A DNA stretch of 64,000 nt, from the NCBI RefSeq assembly GCF_002085925.2, contig NZ_CP053562.1:2548501-2612500 (forward strand), read 5' to 3'. Both the position numbers and the translations under genes were made by a program. This DNA is from Thioclava electrotropha (lineage in GTDB: Bacteria > Pseudomonadota > Alphaproteobacteria > Rhodobacterales > Rhodobacteraceae). Below, piece by piece: positions 38,191 through 48,406 of this stretch (its first letter is position 1; each line of letters opens with the position of its first letter). The notes beneath the pieces were generated by a model. It was not told where the DNA came from and ran no database searches. It saw nothing but the letters and a program-made list of their open reading frames with translations.

Positions 38191-38206
38191 ATAACCCCAT
38201 GGCTAT
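38191..38206. promoter_or_regulatory. pcaQ: Candidate PcaQ-binding site
   Basis: ATAACC-N4-GGCTAT resembles the rhizobial PcaQ site ATAACC-N4-GGTTAA and has LysR-type partial dyad symmetry. It lies about 70 bp before pcaD, a fitting distance for activation. It also overlaps the first codons annotated for pcaQ, which would allow autorepression or suggests pcaQ starts two codons later. Confidence 0.5.
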
Positions 38207-39119
38207 GCATAAAGGTCTCAAACTGCGGCACATCCGCGCCTTTCTCGACACGATCGAGGTAGGCGGGGTTTCGGCCGCGGCACGTAAACAGGGGATTTCA
38301 CAGCCTGCCTTGTCGAAAACCCTCTCCGAGATGGAGGCGATGCTGGGCGGCGCGCTTCTGGAGCGGCGCGGACGGCGCCTGACCGTAACGCCTGCGGGCG
38401 AGGCGTTTCGCCGCCATGCGATTCAGGCGTTGCAGGAACTGGAAGCCGGGGCGGCCGCGCTGAGCGGCGACGGGATCGGCGACGTGATCAATGTGGGCGC
38501 GCTACCCACCGTAGCGGGCTCGATCTTTCCGGGCGTCGCGCTCGACTTCAGCCGCGCCCATCCGGGCACGCGGCTCTCGATCAGCACCGGGCCGAACCTG
38601 TATCTGCTCGACCGGATCCGCTCGGGCGCGCTGGACCTGATGATCGGGCGGATGCCGGCGGCCGGCGACATGCCGGGGCTGCGCTTCGATTTCCTCTATG
38701 AGGAAGAGGTCATCCTCGCGGCGCGCGCGGGCCATCCTTTTGCAAACAGCCCCGCCCCCGAGGCGCTGCGCCAATGCGACGTGATCCTGCCGACGCGCGG
38801 CGCGATCATCCGGCGCATCGTCGACGATTATCTGGGCGCACAAGGCATCACCGAGCCGCGCTGCCCGATCGAGACCGTCTCGCTCGCGACCGGGCTCGGG
38901 CTTCTGGAGGGGTCGGATATGCTGTGGTTCATCTCGCGCGGCGTGGTCGCGCGCGAACTGGCCTCGGGGCTTCTGGTGAGCCTGCCGCTGGGCGCGCAGT
39001 TCATGTCGGGCGCGGTTGGGCTGACGATGAAGCACGAGATGACCGAGCGCCCCGAAGTCGCCCGACTGACCGCGATGATGCATGAGGCCGCCCGGTTGCG
39101 CGAGGCGACGTCCGGCTGA
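38199..39119 (+). CDS. pcaQ: LysR-type activator of the pca genes
   Basis: A 306-residue LysR regulator with an N-terminal winged helix (LRHIRAFLDTIEVGGVSAAARKQGISQPALSKTL) and an effector domain. It is divergent from pcaD, the position of pcaQ in rhizobia and roseobacters, where the effectors are beta-carboxymuconate or muconolactone. The ATG at 38199 and another two codons later are both possible starts. It is the obvious regulator of the pobA-pca gene set. Confidence 0.85.
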   Translation: MAMHKGLKLRHIRAFLDTIEVGGVSAAARKQGISQPALSKTLSEMEAMLGGALLERRGRRLTVTPAGEAFRRHAIQALQELEAGAAALSGDGIGDVINVGALPTVAGSIFPGVALDFSRAHPGTRLSISTGPNLYLLDRIRSGALDLMIGRMPAAGDMPGLRFDFLYEEEVILAARAGHPFANSPAPEALRQCDVILPTRGAIIRRIVDDYLGAQGITEPRCPIETVSLATGLGLLEGSDMLWFISRGVVARELASGLLVSLPLGAQFMSGAVGLTMKHEMTERPEVARLTAMMHEAARLREATSG

Positions 39120-39165
39120 GGCGCGGGCAAGCCGCCCTGCCCGGCGCATTACACCTCACAAGGCG

Positions 39166-40095
39166 TTATGATCCGGGCGAGGTCGCCGCGGCGCGCGCCT
39201 GTCTTTGCGCTTGCCTGCGCGCCTTAAAGGCCGCGACCAGACGCGGGATGCGATGTTCCTTGCCGCGGCTGGCGAGATGGTCCTCCATCACCTTGCGGTA
39301 AAGGTAGATGTCCTTGCGGCCTCGGGTCGACTGATAATACCAGGCCTCGCTCAGCTCGCCCGTGACTGCGCGCGCAATGACCGCCTTCAGAAGCTCCATC
39401 CGGCGCAGCACGAGCGCCGTCTTGTGTCCCTGCCCGAATGCCTTGAGCAGCGTGACGTTATCGCGCGGCAGACGCCCGACCTGTCGCATATCCTCTTGCA
39501 GGAAGGGATCGCAGATCACCCAAACCTTGGCCGCAGCACCGCTATGTTCAGCCGCATCCGAGCGCGGCAGCGACCAGTCCTGATCGCGCCCCCGCGCGAA
39601 GCGCCGCTCCCACGGGACCAGATCGCGCGCGAGCGTCGTCTGCGGGCTGAAGGCCACCACCTCGCAGCCCGGCGCCAGATCGGCGAAGGCCAGCGCGCCG
39701 AAGCCGCCCATCGAGGTGCCCGTCATCACGACCCGCGCGTATCCTTCAAAAAAGCCCTGATCGCGCAAAGCCTCCATCCGGGCGATCAGCCGCGCGTCGC
39801 GAAACCAAGTCGGGCCCTGCGCGACCACGCCAAGATGGCTCCAGCCATTGTCGCGGATGAATTTCTCGGCCCAGGGCCGGATATCATAGCCGGGATAGCC
39901 CGCATCCGAGAGGTTATCGAACGTCACGACCAGCGTGGCCGGGTCGCGCGCAACATGGATCAGCGCATGAGCCCCGAGCTTTTCATAGAAGCCGTCGCGG
40001 GGACCGGCGGGAAAAATCTCGCGATACCAATCGGGCAACTTCTCCTCGAGCCCGGTTTCGCCCCCTGCGGCGTCGTCTTCGAAATCATCGGCCAT
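39166..40095 (-). CDS. Alpha/beta-hydrolase-like protein
   Basis: A 309-residue soluble protein with a nucleophile elbow GTSMGGFGAL (about residue 108) and a plausible late Asp and His (VICDPFLQED, GQGHKTA). The start MADD at 40095 is the first ATG of the folded region; AGGA lies rather far ahead. No signal peptide. A basic, Arg/Ala-rich tail ends the protein. It is divergent from a glycosyltransferase gene. Its substrate is unknown; relatives in this group are often found beside glycan genes, which is only a weak hint. Confidence 0.6.
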   Translation of the reverse strand: MADDFEDDAAGGETGLEEKLPDWYREIFPAGPRDGFYEKLGAHALIHVARDPATLVVTFDNLSDAGYPGYDIRPWAEKFIRDNGWSHLGVVAQGPTWFRDARLIARMEALRDQGFFEGYARVVMTGTSMGGFGALAFADLAPGCEVVAFSPQTTLARDLVPWERRFARGRDQDWSLPRSDAAEHSGAAAKVWVICDPFLQEDMRQVGRLPRDNVTLLKAFGQGHKTALVLRRMELLKAVIARAVTGELSEAWYYQSTRGRKDIYLYRKVMEDHLASRGKEHRIPRLVAAFKARRQAQRQARAAATSPGS

Positions 40096-40426
40096 CGAGA
40101 TCGCTTTTTCCTGCTCGGGATCGATTGAGGTCTGACATTTTTTCTTGCGCCGATCAATTACATACGGATGGTTTGGTGCTATCGTCACGGCGAAGGCGAG
40201 ATAAGAAAAACCAAAGAGATCGGGCACATTTATGGCAACAGGGAAGCGGAGCGCAGAATGTGGCCTGAGCCGCAGGATGCGGAATGGATCGACCCCGTCA
40301 TATTGTGAACGAGATTTCGTGCATTCTCGCGCCCATTGGACGCCCGACGTCTCCACCGGACATACCGGATACCGCCCCCACGCAGCCTGACCGCCGCGAA
40401 AGACCTTTCCAAACAGGAGCCTACCC
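40096..40426. other. Intergenic region between divergent genes
   Basis: The 331-bp gap should hold both promoters. No gene or clear operator is seen. Confidence 0.4.
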
Positions 40427-41272
40427 TTGTCCCAACTGCCGACGATCGCGACCCTGTGGATCGGAGACCGCCTGTCCTGGCTCGAACAGCTGAGCCTGAA
40501 ATCCTTCGTCGATGCAGGCCATGACACGCTGCTCTATTGCTACAACCTGATCCCGAACGCCCCGCCCGGTGTAACGCTGCGCGATGCGCGCGAGATCTTC
40601 CCGGGCGACGAGATCATCCGCCACAAGCGCACCGGCAGCCCCGCGATCCATGCCGATCTGTGGCGCCTGCATCTGATGGAAAAGACCGATTACATCTGGG
40701 TCGACGCCGATGTTCTTTGCGTGAAACCCTTCGATTTCAAAGACGATTACGTCTTCGGGCTGGAGAAGCCGCACCTGATCTGCAACGCGGTGATGCGCTT
40801 GCCCGCGGAGTCGCAGACGCTGCGCGGGCTGCTGGATTTCGTGGCCGACCCCTACGCGATCGGGCCCTGGCTGAAGGAAGAGCAGCAAGAGGAATTGCGC
40901 GCGGCCCGCGACCGCGGCGAACCGGTGCATTTCTCCGAGCAGGAATGGGGGCTGACCGGCCCTGCCGCGTTGAGCCACTTCCTGCGCGAGACCGGCGAAT
41001 GGGACCATGCGCTCTCGCAACAGGCCTTCTATCCGATCCCCTTCAAGAACCGGAACAAGATGATCATGTCGCGCTTCGACGTGGAGACGGATTTCCTGAC
41101 CGACGACACCTATGCGGTGCATATGTGGGCACGCCGGATGAAGCCCCGTCTGGAAGAGGCAGAGAACAACCGCCCCCGGCGCGGCAGCTACATGCACAAG
41201 GCTCTGCTGAAACACGGGATCGACCCGTCCGAGGCCCCGATCCCGCCCAAGGTGAAACCCGTAGACGCCTGA
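40427..41272 (+). CDS. DXD glycosyltransferase, GT32-like
   Basis: A 281-residue protein with the metal and nucleotide-sugar motif WVDADVL (DXD, about residue 91) after HADLWRLHLMEKTDYI, as in GT32 and related galactosyl- or mannosyltransferases. The start is a TTG at 40427 preceded by CAGGAG at 9 bases. No signal peptide. The acceptor cannot be predicted. Not part of a visible glycan cluster; the polysaccharide locus begins about 7 kb away. Confidence 0.7.
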   Translation: MSQLPTIATLWIGDRLSWLEQLSLKSFVDAGHDTLLYCYNLIPNAPPGVTLRDAREIFPGDEIIRHKRTGSPAIHADLWRLHLMEKTDYIWVDADVLCVKPFDFKDDYVFGLEKPHLICNAVMRLPAESQTLRGLLDFVADPYAIGPWLKEEQQEELRAARDRGEPVHFSEQEWGLTGPAALSHFLRETGEWDHALSQQAFYPIPFKNRNKMIMSRFDVETDFLTDDTYAVHMWARRMKPRLEEAENNRPRRGSYMHKALLKHGIDPSEAPIPPKVKPVDA

Positions 41273-41500
41273 GGCGGCGGGGTCTCCGGCACTCGACGCG
41301 GGGTGCGAAAGCGCAGGCCCTGCCCGCGCCCAGCCTTGACCTCGACGGTCCGCTGACCCATCTTTTTGCTCAGATGCAGGTCACACTGAACGTCCGAGTG
41401 CTCGAACCTGCATCCAGATGATGTTAGCCTGCTGTTTCATTGACCCGGCTTGCAGCCACAGACAATCCGCCTTTGCTGTTCAGCCCGGAGGAGGTCCGCC

Positions 41501-41755
41501 ATCAGCGCTCAGATACTTGCTGCAGTGATACTTTTGCCCTTCCTGTTCGTCGCACTCTACGCGGGCATTCACGAGTTTCTCCGGTTCAGATCGGAGGGAC
41601 GGGCGAATTACGGTCTGATCTTCGATGAAGAAACGGGAACTTCCTACGTGACCGGCATCGCGGAAGAAGAGGACGCGTTCGACCCTGACGACTTCGACCC
41701 CAACGACTACAACGATCCCGAAGTCGCCGGGGAACCGGATGAGAGCAAAACCTGA
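41501..41755 (+). CDS. Small single-pass membrane protein, possible ATC start
   Basis: An 84-residue protein: a membrane helix (SAQILAAVILLPFLFVALYA) followed by an acidic cytoplasmic or periplasmic tail rich in Asp and Glu. The best ribosome binding site, GGAGGAGG, lies 8 bases before an ATC at 41501, at the exact start of the hydrophobic helix. The alternative TTG at 41450 would add a Cys/Arg-rich segment coded across the ribosome binding site. An ATC start, as for infC in E. coli (ATT), implies translational control. No family is recognised. Confidence 0.5.
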   Translation: MSAQILAAVILLPFLFVALYAGIHEFLRFRSEGRANYGLIFDEETGTSYVTGIAEEEDAFDPDDFDPNDYNDPEVAGEPDESKT

Positions 41756-41904
41756 GAATTGCGGCCTCTGAGCCTTCTTTGTCGGCGCGACCGCTCACGG
41801 GCGGTGCCCCCCCGGCCCTAAACCTTCACGCCTGAGCGCCTAGGGACGTGGCAAATGCCTGTGCGATGCGTTCGACGCGAGCAAACCCTCGCGACAATCT
41901 CCAG

Positions 41905-42801
41905 TCAGCCATCCGCCTTCGTGACGCTCTGCGCGACCAGCCAGTCGCGGAATTTCTTCGCTTTCGCAGACGCGCGGCGGTGAACCTTGATGTAGAAGCA
42001 CTGGGGCGAAACCACGCTTTCTGACCCGAGCGCGACGAGCTCTCCGGCGTCGATCAGGTGGCCGACCAGCCCGTCCCAGCCAAGCAGGGCGCCCACGCCT
42101 TCCTTCGCCATCTGCAGCCCGATCATGTAGTTGTTGACGGTGATCCGTTTACCGGTCGGCTGCGGAGCGCCGAGCTCGGATAGCCAGTCGGGCCATTCGG
42201 TCCAGCGATGGCGCTCGCGCGTGATGTGGATCAGCGGCACGCGGTGCAAGTCATGCGCAGAAGTGATGGCATAGCGCGCAGCAAAAGCCTCCGAGCCCAC
42301 CGCGCAGATGCGGTCCTGAAAAAGCTGCGTGCAGCTTTCGTCGCCCTCGGGAAACTCGCCGTAATGCAGGCTGAGATCGACGGTCGCCTCTAAATCCACC
42401 GCGTCGCTCACGATCTGCGAGACGTTGATATCCGAATGGTTCAGCCAGAACTCCGTCAGTTTGGGAGTGAGCCACAAAGAGCTGACCGCGGTCGAGGCCA
42501 GCACCATCACGTCGTCCTCCGCGACAGGCCCCCGCATATCCCTCACCACGTCCGATATCGCCTCGAAGCTGCGCTGCACGGCGTTGAACAGATAGGCCCC
42601 CGCCTCGGTCAATTCGACGCCGCGATGCTGGCGGCGAAACAGCTGCTGACCGAGCTCCGTCTCGAGCGCCCGAATCTGGTGGCTGACGGCCGTCGGGGTC
42701 ACGTTCAGCTCTGACGCCGCCGCCTTGAAGCTTAATTTTCGGGCAGCAGCCTCGAAACAATTCAGTGAGCTAAGCGAGGGAAGATCATAGGGGCGCTGCA
42801 T
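41905..42801 (-). CDS. LysR-type regulator, GcvA-like
   Basis: A 298-residue LysR protein with N-terminal helix-turn-helix LSFKAAASELNVTPTAVSHQIRALE and the LFRR...G(V)ELTEAG landmark of the GcvA group. It is divergent from the betaine-demethylation operon across a 144-bp gap holding a LysR-type dyad, so it is the likely regulator of that operon. Effector unknown. Confidence 0.85.
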   Translation of the reverse strand: MQRPYDLPSLSSLNCFEAAARKLSFKAAASELNVTPTAVSHQIRALETELGQQLFRRQHRGVELTEAGAYLFNAVQRSFEAISDVVRDMRGPVAEDDVMVLASTAVSSLWLTPKLTEFWLNHSDINVSQIVSDAVDLEATVDLSLHYGEFPEGDESCTQLFQDRICAVGSEAFAARYAITSAHDLHRVPLIHITRERHRWTEWPDWLSELGAPQPTGKRITVNNYMIGLQMAKEGVGALLGWDGLVGHLIDAGELVALGSESVVSPQCFYIKVHRRASAKAKKFRDWLVAQSVTKADG

Positions 42802-42841
42802 GATGTCGGTTTCGAACCATTCCGTGTCGAAATATGTCTTA

Positions 42842-42858
42842 GGTGAACTGAACTCACC
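42842..42858. promoter_or_regulatory. Candidate LysR operator
   Basis: GGTGAactgaacTCACC-type dyad (arms GGTGA and TCACC) with a T-N11-A core (T at 42844, A at 42856), the usual LysR pattern, lies between the divergent regulator and the Rieske gene, 104 bp before the latter. Confidence 0.55.
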
Positions 42859-42915
42859 CGGGATGAATATTTATGACGTTGAGAGGGACGAAAAAGCAAA
42901 TTTGAAATGAGGTGA

Positions 42916-44175
<1,260 letters not shown>

Positions 44176-44179
44176 GCTC

Positions 44180-45250
44180 ATGGCTGCAACTGCTCAACCG
44201 CTCCTTCAGTTCTGGACCGATAACGAACCGCTGGAATGCGTCAACTTCCTGCCCGAGGCCCCGAATACGGCGAGCTTCACCTTTCGCCCGCCCTCGGGGG
44301 CGCTGTTCCACTTCAATGCCGGGCAGTTCGTGACGCTGGAATTGCCGGTGGCGGGCGGTCCGCTGCACCGGACCTTCACGATCTCCTCCTCGCCGTCGCG
44401 CCCCACCTCGCTCACCGTCACGGTCAAGGCGCAACCGGACTCGCTCGGCACGCGCTGGATGCTCGACAATCTGCGCCCCGGCATGCGGATCAAGGCGTTG
44501 GGACCGGCGGGGATGTTCTCGAACGTCGTTCATCCGGCGTCGAAATACCTGTTCATCTCGGCAGGCTCCGGCATCACTCCGATGATGTCGATGACGACGC
44601 AGCTCTATGACGCGGGCAGCGACCCGGACATCGTCTTCATCAATTGCGCGCGTCGTCCGTCGGAGATCATCTTCCGCGAACGGCTGGAGCATATGGCCTC
44701 GCGCCTGCCGGGGATCGCGCTGACCTGGGTGGTCGAGGAGCAGGATCGCTACGCGCCCTGGACCGGGATCAAGGGGCAGTTGAACCAGCTCATCCTCGGT
44801 CTCGCAGCCCCCGACTATCTCGAGCGCGAGGTGTTCTGCTGCGGCCCCGAGCCTTTCATGCGCGCGGTGCGCGAGGCGCTGACCGGGCTCGGCTTCGACA
44901 TGGACCACTACCATCAGGAGAGCTTCAACGCCCCGATCTCCGATCGCCCGGTCGAGCCCGAAGACGACGTGACCCCCGACGAGGATGCCGCCGTCGAGGT
45001 CACCTTCGCCAAATCCGGCAAGACCGCGAAGATCAAGGAGACTGAAACCCTGCTCGCCGCCGCAAGGGCCGCGGGCGTGCCGCTGCCATCGGGCTGCACC
45101 TTCGGGGTCTGCGGCACCTGCAAGATCAAGACCAAGGGCGGTCAGGTCCACATGGTCCACAACGGCGGCATCACCGATGACGAGATCGAAGAAGGTTACG
45201 TTCTCGCCTGCTGCTCGAACCCGATCGGCGACGTCTCGATCGACGCCTGA
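44180..45250 (+). CDS. Ferredoxin reductase partner of the Rieske demethylase
   Basis: A 356-residue electron carrier with an FAD/NAD(P)H reductase module (HRTFTISSSP for flavin, SAGSGITPMMSM for the nucleotide) and a C-terminal plant-type [2Fe-2S] domain (CTFGVCGTC ... CC). It passes electrons from NAD(P)H to the Rieske protein encoded just upstream, 4 bases away. The start MAATAQ at 44180 is chosen as the first ATG after the Rieske stop. Homologous to GbcB/Stc reductases. Confidence 0.87.
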   Translation: MAATAQPLLQFWTDNEPLECVNFLPEAPNTASFTFRPPSGALFHFNAGQFVTLELPVAGGPLHRTFTISSSPSRPTSLTVTVKAQPDSLGTRWMLDNLRPGMRIKALGPAGMFSNVVHPASKYLFISAGSGITPMMSMTTQLYDAGSDPDIVFINCARRPSEIIFRERLEHMASRLPGIALTWVVEEQDRYAPWTGIKGQLNQLILGLAAPDYLEREVFCCGPEPFMRAVREALTGLGFDMDHYHQESFNAPISDRPVEPEDDVTPDEDAAVEVTFAKSGKTAKIKETETLLAAARAAGVPLPSGCTFGVCGTCKIKTKGGQVHMVHNGGITDDEIEEGYVLACCSNPIGDVSIDA

Positions 45251-45290
45251 CGCCCCCTACCCTCAAGACCCGACCTCAAGGAGTCCGCCC

Positions 45291-47327
45291 ATGTCCAGTG
45301 ATCCGCTTCTGCAGCCCTATCAGCTCAAGCATCTGACGCTGAAGAACCGCCTGATGATCACGAGCCACGAGCCAGCCTACCCCGAGGACGGGATGCCCAA
45401 GGATCGCTACCGCGCCTATCATGTCGAGCGGGCGCGTGCGGGTGTGGCGCTGACGATGACCGCGGGCTCCGCCTCCGTCGCCCGCGACAGCCCACCGGTC
45501 TTCAACAACATCCTCGCGTGGAAAGACGAGGTCGTCGGCTGGATGAAAGAGCTGACGGATGCCTGCCACGAGCACGACTGCGCCGTGATGATCCAGCTGA
45601 CCCATCTCGGGCGCCGCACCCGCTGGGACAAGGCCGACTGGCTACCGGTCGTCTCGTCGAGCCATGAGCGCGAGGCCTCGCACAAGGCCTTCCCGAAAAA
45701 GGCCGAGGATTGGGACATCGCGCGCATCATCGAGGACTACGCCGATGCCGCCGAACGCATGAAGGCGGCAGGGCTCGACGGGATCGAGCTGCAAGCCTAT
45801 GGCCACCTGATGGATCAGTTCTGGTCGCCTCTGACCAACGATCTGGACGGCCCTTATGGCGGCAGCCTGGAGAACCGTCTGCGCTTCACCTTCGACACGC
45901 TCAAGGCGATCCGCGCGCGGGTGGGCGACGAGTTCATCGTGGGCGTGCGCTACACCGGCGACGAGGACCTGCCCGGCGGCATCACCCGCGAAGAGGGGCT
46001 GGAAATCTCGCGGCGGCTGAAAGACAGCGGCATGGTCGATTTCCTCAACGTGGTGAAAGGCCATATCGACACCGATGCGGGCCTTACCGACGTGATCCCG
46101 GTGCAGGGCATGCGCAGCGCGCCGCATCTCGATTTCGCCGGAGAGATCCGCGCCGCCACCAAGTTCCCGACCTTCCACGCCGCCAAGATTCAAGATGTCG
46201 CCACCGCGCGCCATGCCATTGCGGAGGGCAAGCTCGACATGGTCGGCATGACCCGCGCCCATATGGCCGACCCGCATATCGTCGCCAAGATCATGCGCGG
46301 CGAGGAAGAGCGCATCCGCCCCTGCGTCGGCGCGAATTACTGCCTCGACCGGATCTATCAGGGCGGCATGGCGCTGTGCCTGCACAACCCCTCGACCGGG
46401 CGCGAGTTGGAGGTCCCCCATGAGATTGCCAAGGCCGATGCACCGCGCCGCGTGGTCATCGTCGGCGCCGGTCCGGCGGGGCTCGAGGCCGCGCGGGTGG
46501 CTGCGGAACGCGGCCATGAGGTCATCGTGCATGAGGCCGCCAACGATCCCGGCGGCCAAGTGCGCCTGACCGCGCAATCCAAGCGCCGCCACGAGATGAT
46601 CCAGCTGATCCAATGGCGGTTCGCGGAGTGCGAGCGTCTCGGTGTGAGTTTCCGGTTCAACAGCTATGCCGACGCGGACACCATCCGCGCTGAACAGCCC
46701 GATGTCGTCGTGATCGCGACCGGCGGGCTGCCGCATACCGAGGTGCTGGATGCAGGCGACGATCTCGTCGTCTCGTCCTGGGACATCCTCTCGGGTGACG
46801 CCCGCCCCGGCAGCAACGTGCTGATCTATGACGACGCCGGCGACTACGCCGCCCTGCAGGCCGCCGAAACCCTCGCCGCCAGTGGCGCCAAGGTCGAAAT
46901 CATGACGCGCGACCGGAATTTCTCCTCCGAGGTCATGGCGATGTCGCTGACCCCGTCCTTGCGCGAATTGCAGGCCCGCGACGTGACCTTCACCGTGCTT
47001 TGGAAACTGACGGGGGTGGCGAAGGACGGAAACGGCTTGGTCGCGCGCGTCGGCAGCGATTATGGCGCTTTCACCCGCGAGCGGCAGGTCGATCAGGTCG
47101 TCGTCAATCACGGCACCCGCCCGCTCGACGACATCTATTTCGACCTGCGCGAAGACGCGAGCAATCAGGGCGAAGTCGATTACGAAGCCCTGATCGCCGG
47201 CCAGCCGCAAACGGTCACGCGAAATCAGAGCGGCGCCTATCAGCTCTTCCGCATCGGCGACGCCGTGGCCGCGCGCAACACCCATGCAGCAATCTACGAT
47301 GCCCTGCGGCTGATGCGCACGGTCTGA
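45291..47327 (+). CDS. OYE/TMADH-like N-demethylase, StcD or DgcA type
   Basis: A 678-residue flavoprotein: an N-terminal old-yellow-enzyme barrel (residues 1-340), an iron-sulfur segment, and a C-terminal FAD/NAD-type module (VVIVGAGPAGLEAARVA near 388). The group includes N-methylproline demethylase StcD and dimethylglycine demethylase DgcA. With the Rieske gene upstream, the likely task is the second demethylation of stachydrine via N-methylproline to proline, or of dimethylglycine. The iron-sulfur segment has Cys345, Cys351 and Cys363 but Ala348, where trimethylamine dehydrogenase has a fourth Cys. GGAGT precedes the start at 45291. Confidence 0.8.
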   Translation: MSSDPLLQPYQLKHLTLKNRLMITSHEPAYPEDGMPKDRYRAYHVERARAGVALTMTAGSASVARDSPPVFNNILAWKDEVVGWMKELTDACHEHDCAVMIQLTHLGRRTRWDKADWLPVVSSSHEREASHKAFPKKAEDWDIARIIEDYADAAERMKAAGLDGIELQAYGHLMDQFWSPLTNDLDGPYGGSLENRLRFTFDTLKAIRARVGDEFIVGVRYTGDEDLPGGITREEGLEISRRLKDSGMVDFLNVVKGHIDTDAGLTDVIPVQGMRSAPHLDFAGEIRAATKFPTFHAAKIQDVATARHAIAEGKLDMVGMTRAHMADPHIVAKIMRGEEERIRPCVGANYCLDRIYQGGMALCLHNPSTGRELEVPHEIAKADAPRRVVIVGAGPAGLEAARVAAERGHEVIVHEAANDPGGQVRLTAQSKRRHEMIQLIQWRFAECERLGVSFRFNSYADADTIRAEQPDVVVIATGGLPHTEVLDAGDDLVVSSWDILSGDARPGSNVLIYDDAGDYAALQAAETLAASGAKVEIMTRDRNFSSEVMAMSLTPSLRELQARDVTFTVLWKLTGVAKDGNGLVARVGSDYGAFTRERQVDQVVVNHGTRPLDDIYFDLREDASNQGEVDYEALIAGQPQTVTRNQSGAYQLFRIGDAVAARNTHAAIYDALRLMRTV

Positions 47328-48406
47328 TCGTGGAACAGGGCGAGCGGTGCGCTCCAGTCTCCCACGGCACGAGAGCCTGGGGCACACTGCGCAGGCTGCG
47401 GTCAGTGCAGGGATGGGGTCTGCCGTATAGGTCATCTGAAAAGCGAAAGACCGCGAGCATATTGAGCTGCGGCTTGATCGTTCTGATATGCCTTCTTGAT
47501 TTTGGTGGCGGGAGCTCGCATTGGCCTTGACCGAACAAGCTCTAGGTTGATCAAGGAAAGCAAGAGCACCTACGGTCGACTTTTCCAAAGCTCTTAAGGC
47601 AGTGCAGCCCTCGCGACCTGTCTGCCCTCAGATTATTTGGGCCATCGCGCCTCGTCCCGGTGGCGCATCGCTATGGCAATCTCTGAGCAGACGGCCTGGA
47701 AACCACGCAAATGTGATAGCATGCATGACCGCAGCCATACGGCGCTCCGGTTGCAGACGACGCGGGCGCCGCCGAAGAGGCAGATGGTATCGCTGGACAA
47801 CCTTCTGGCCGCGGCTCGGGAGCTCTTGAACCCAATGCGTTTCGCTCATGTCTGGATCGTCGCCTGCGCTGGCATGGCGTCGGCAACTTGAGCGAGCTGA
47901 AGATACTCTTTTGATGTGACCTGTAGTCTATATTTGCTAATGTCTCGATGTTATCGCTAAGAAATGCATGGGGAAATTTCTGATTGCCCCGTGAGCATTC
48001 GAATGGCCGTTGCAGACTGGATTTCAAGCGGATCGCTTGAAGAAGTTGAAGCGGAGGCAGATTTCGCTTGGGAAACCCCTTCCAATGACGCTATGGCGAA
48101 ACAGGCAGCAGACTATCGTTGCTGCGCTCGACGCGATCATCGCGGAACCTCATCTAGCACACGAAATCGTTGAGAGGCCTCTCGGCCCCGAGCCTCTTCA
48201 AACTCTATAACTGTTGCAGCAAGACGCGCAGTCGCTGTTGATTTGCTAGATGATCCGTTCCGGGTTTTCCACAGCGGATCAGCTTCCGCCATCATGATAG
48301 ACCTTAGGCGGTCCCCGCGAACTTCTCGAAGACCTATCACTCTTCGCAGTTTTCGGTGTATGAACTGAGCAAGCTCAGCGACGCAAAAATGGATACGGAA
48401 ATATAA
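47328..48406. other. Long intergenic region without a supported gene
   Basis: About 1.1 kb between the betaine operon and the polysaccharide locus. Only short frames with unnatural composition are present. A stretch at about 48085-48210 reads MTLWRNRQQTIVAALDAIIA and on to a stop, and could be the end of a lost gene, but no family is recognised. The promoter of gmd should lie near 48300-48400. Confidence 0.4.

Noticed and set aside
39120..39165. Terminator between pcaQ and the hydrolase gene
   Set aside because: GC-rich partial complementarity exists, but no clean stem or T tract, so it is not listed.
45642..47588. A 648-aa minus-strand frame opposite the TMADH-like gene
   Set aside because: The plus-strand protein has flavin, iron-sulfur and nucleotide-binding motifs; the reverse frame has none.
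47628..47849. 73-aa minus-strand frame in the long intergenic region
   Set aside because: Composition is unnatural, no ribosome binding site or family pattern was seen.
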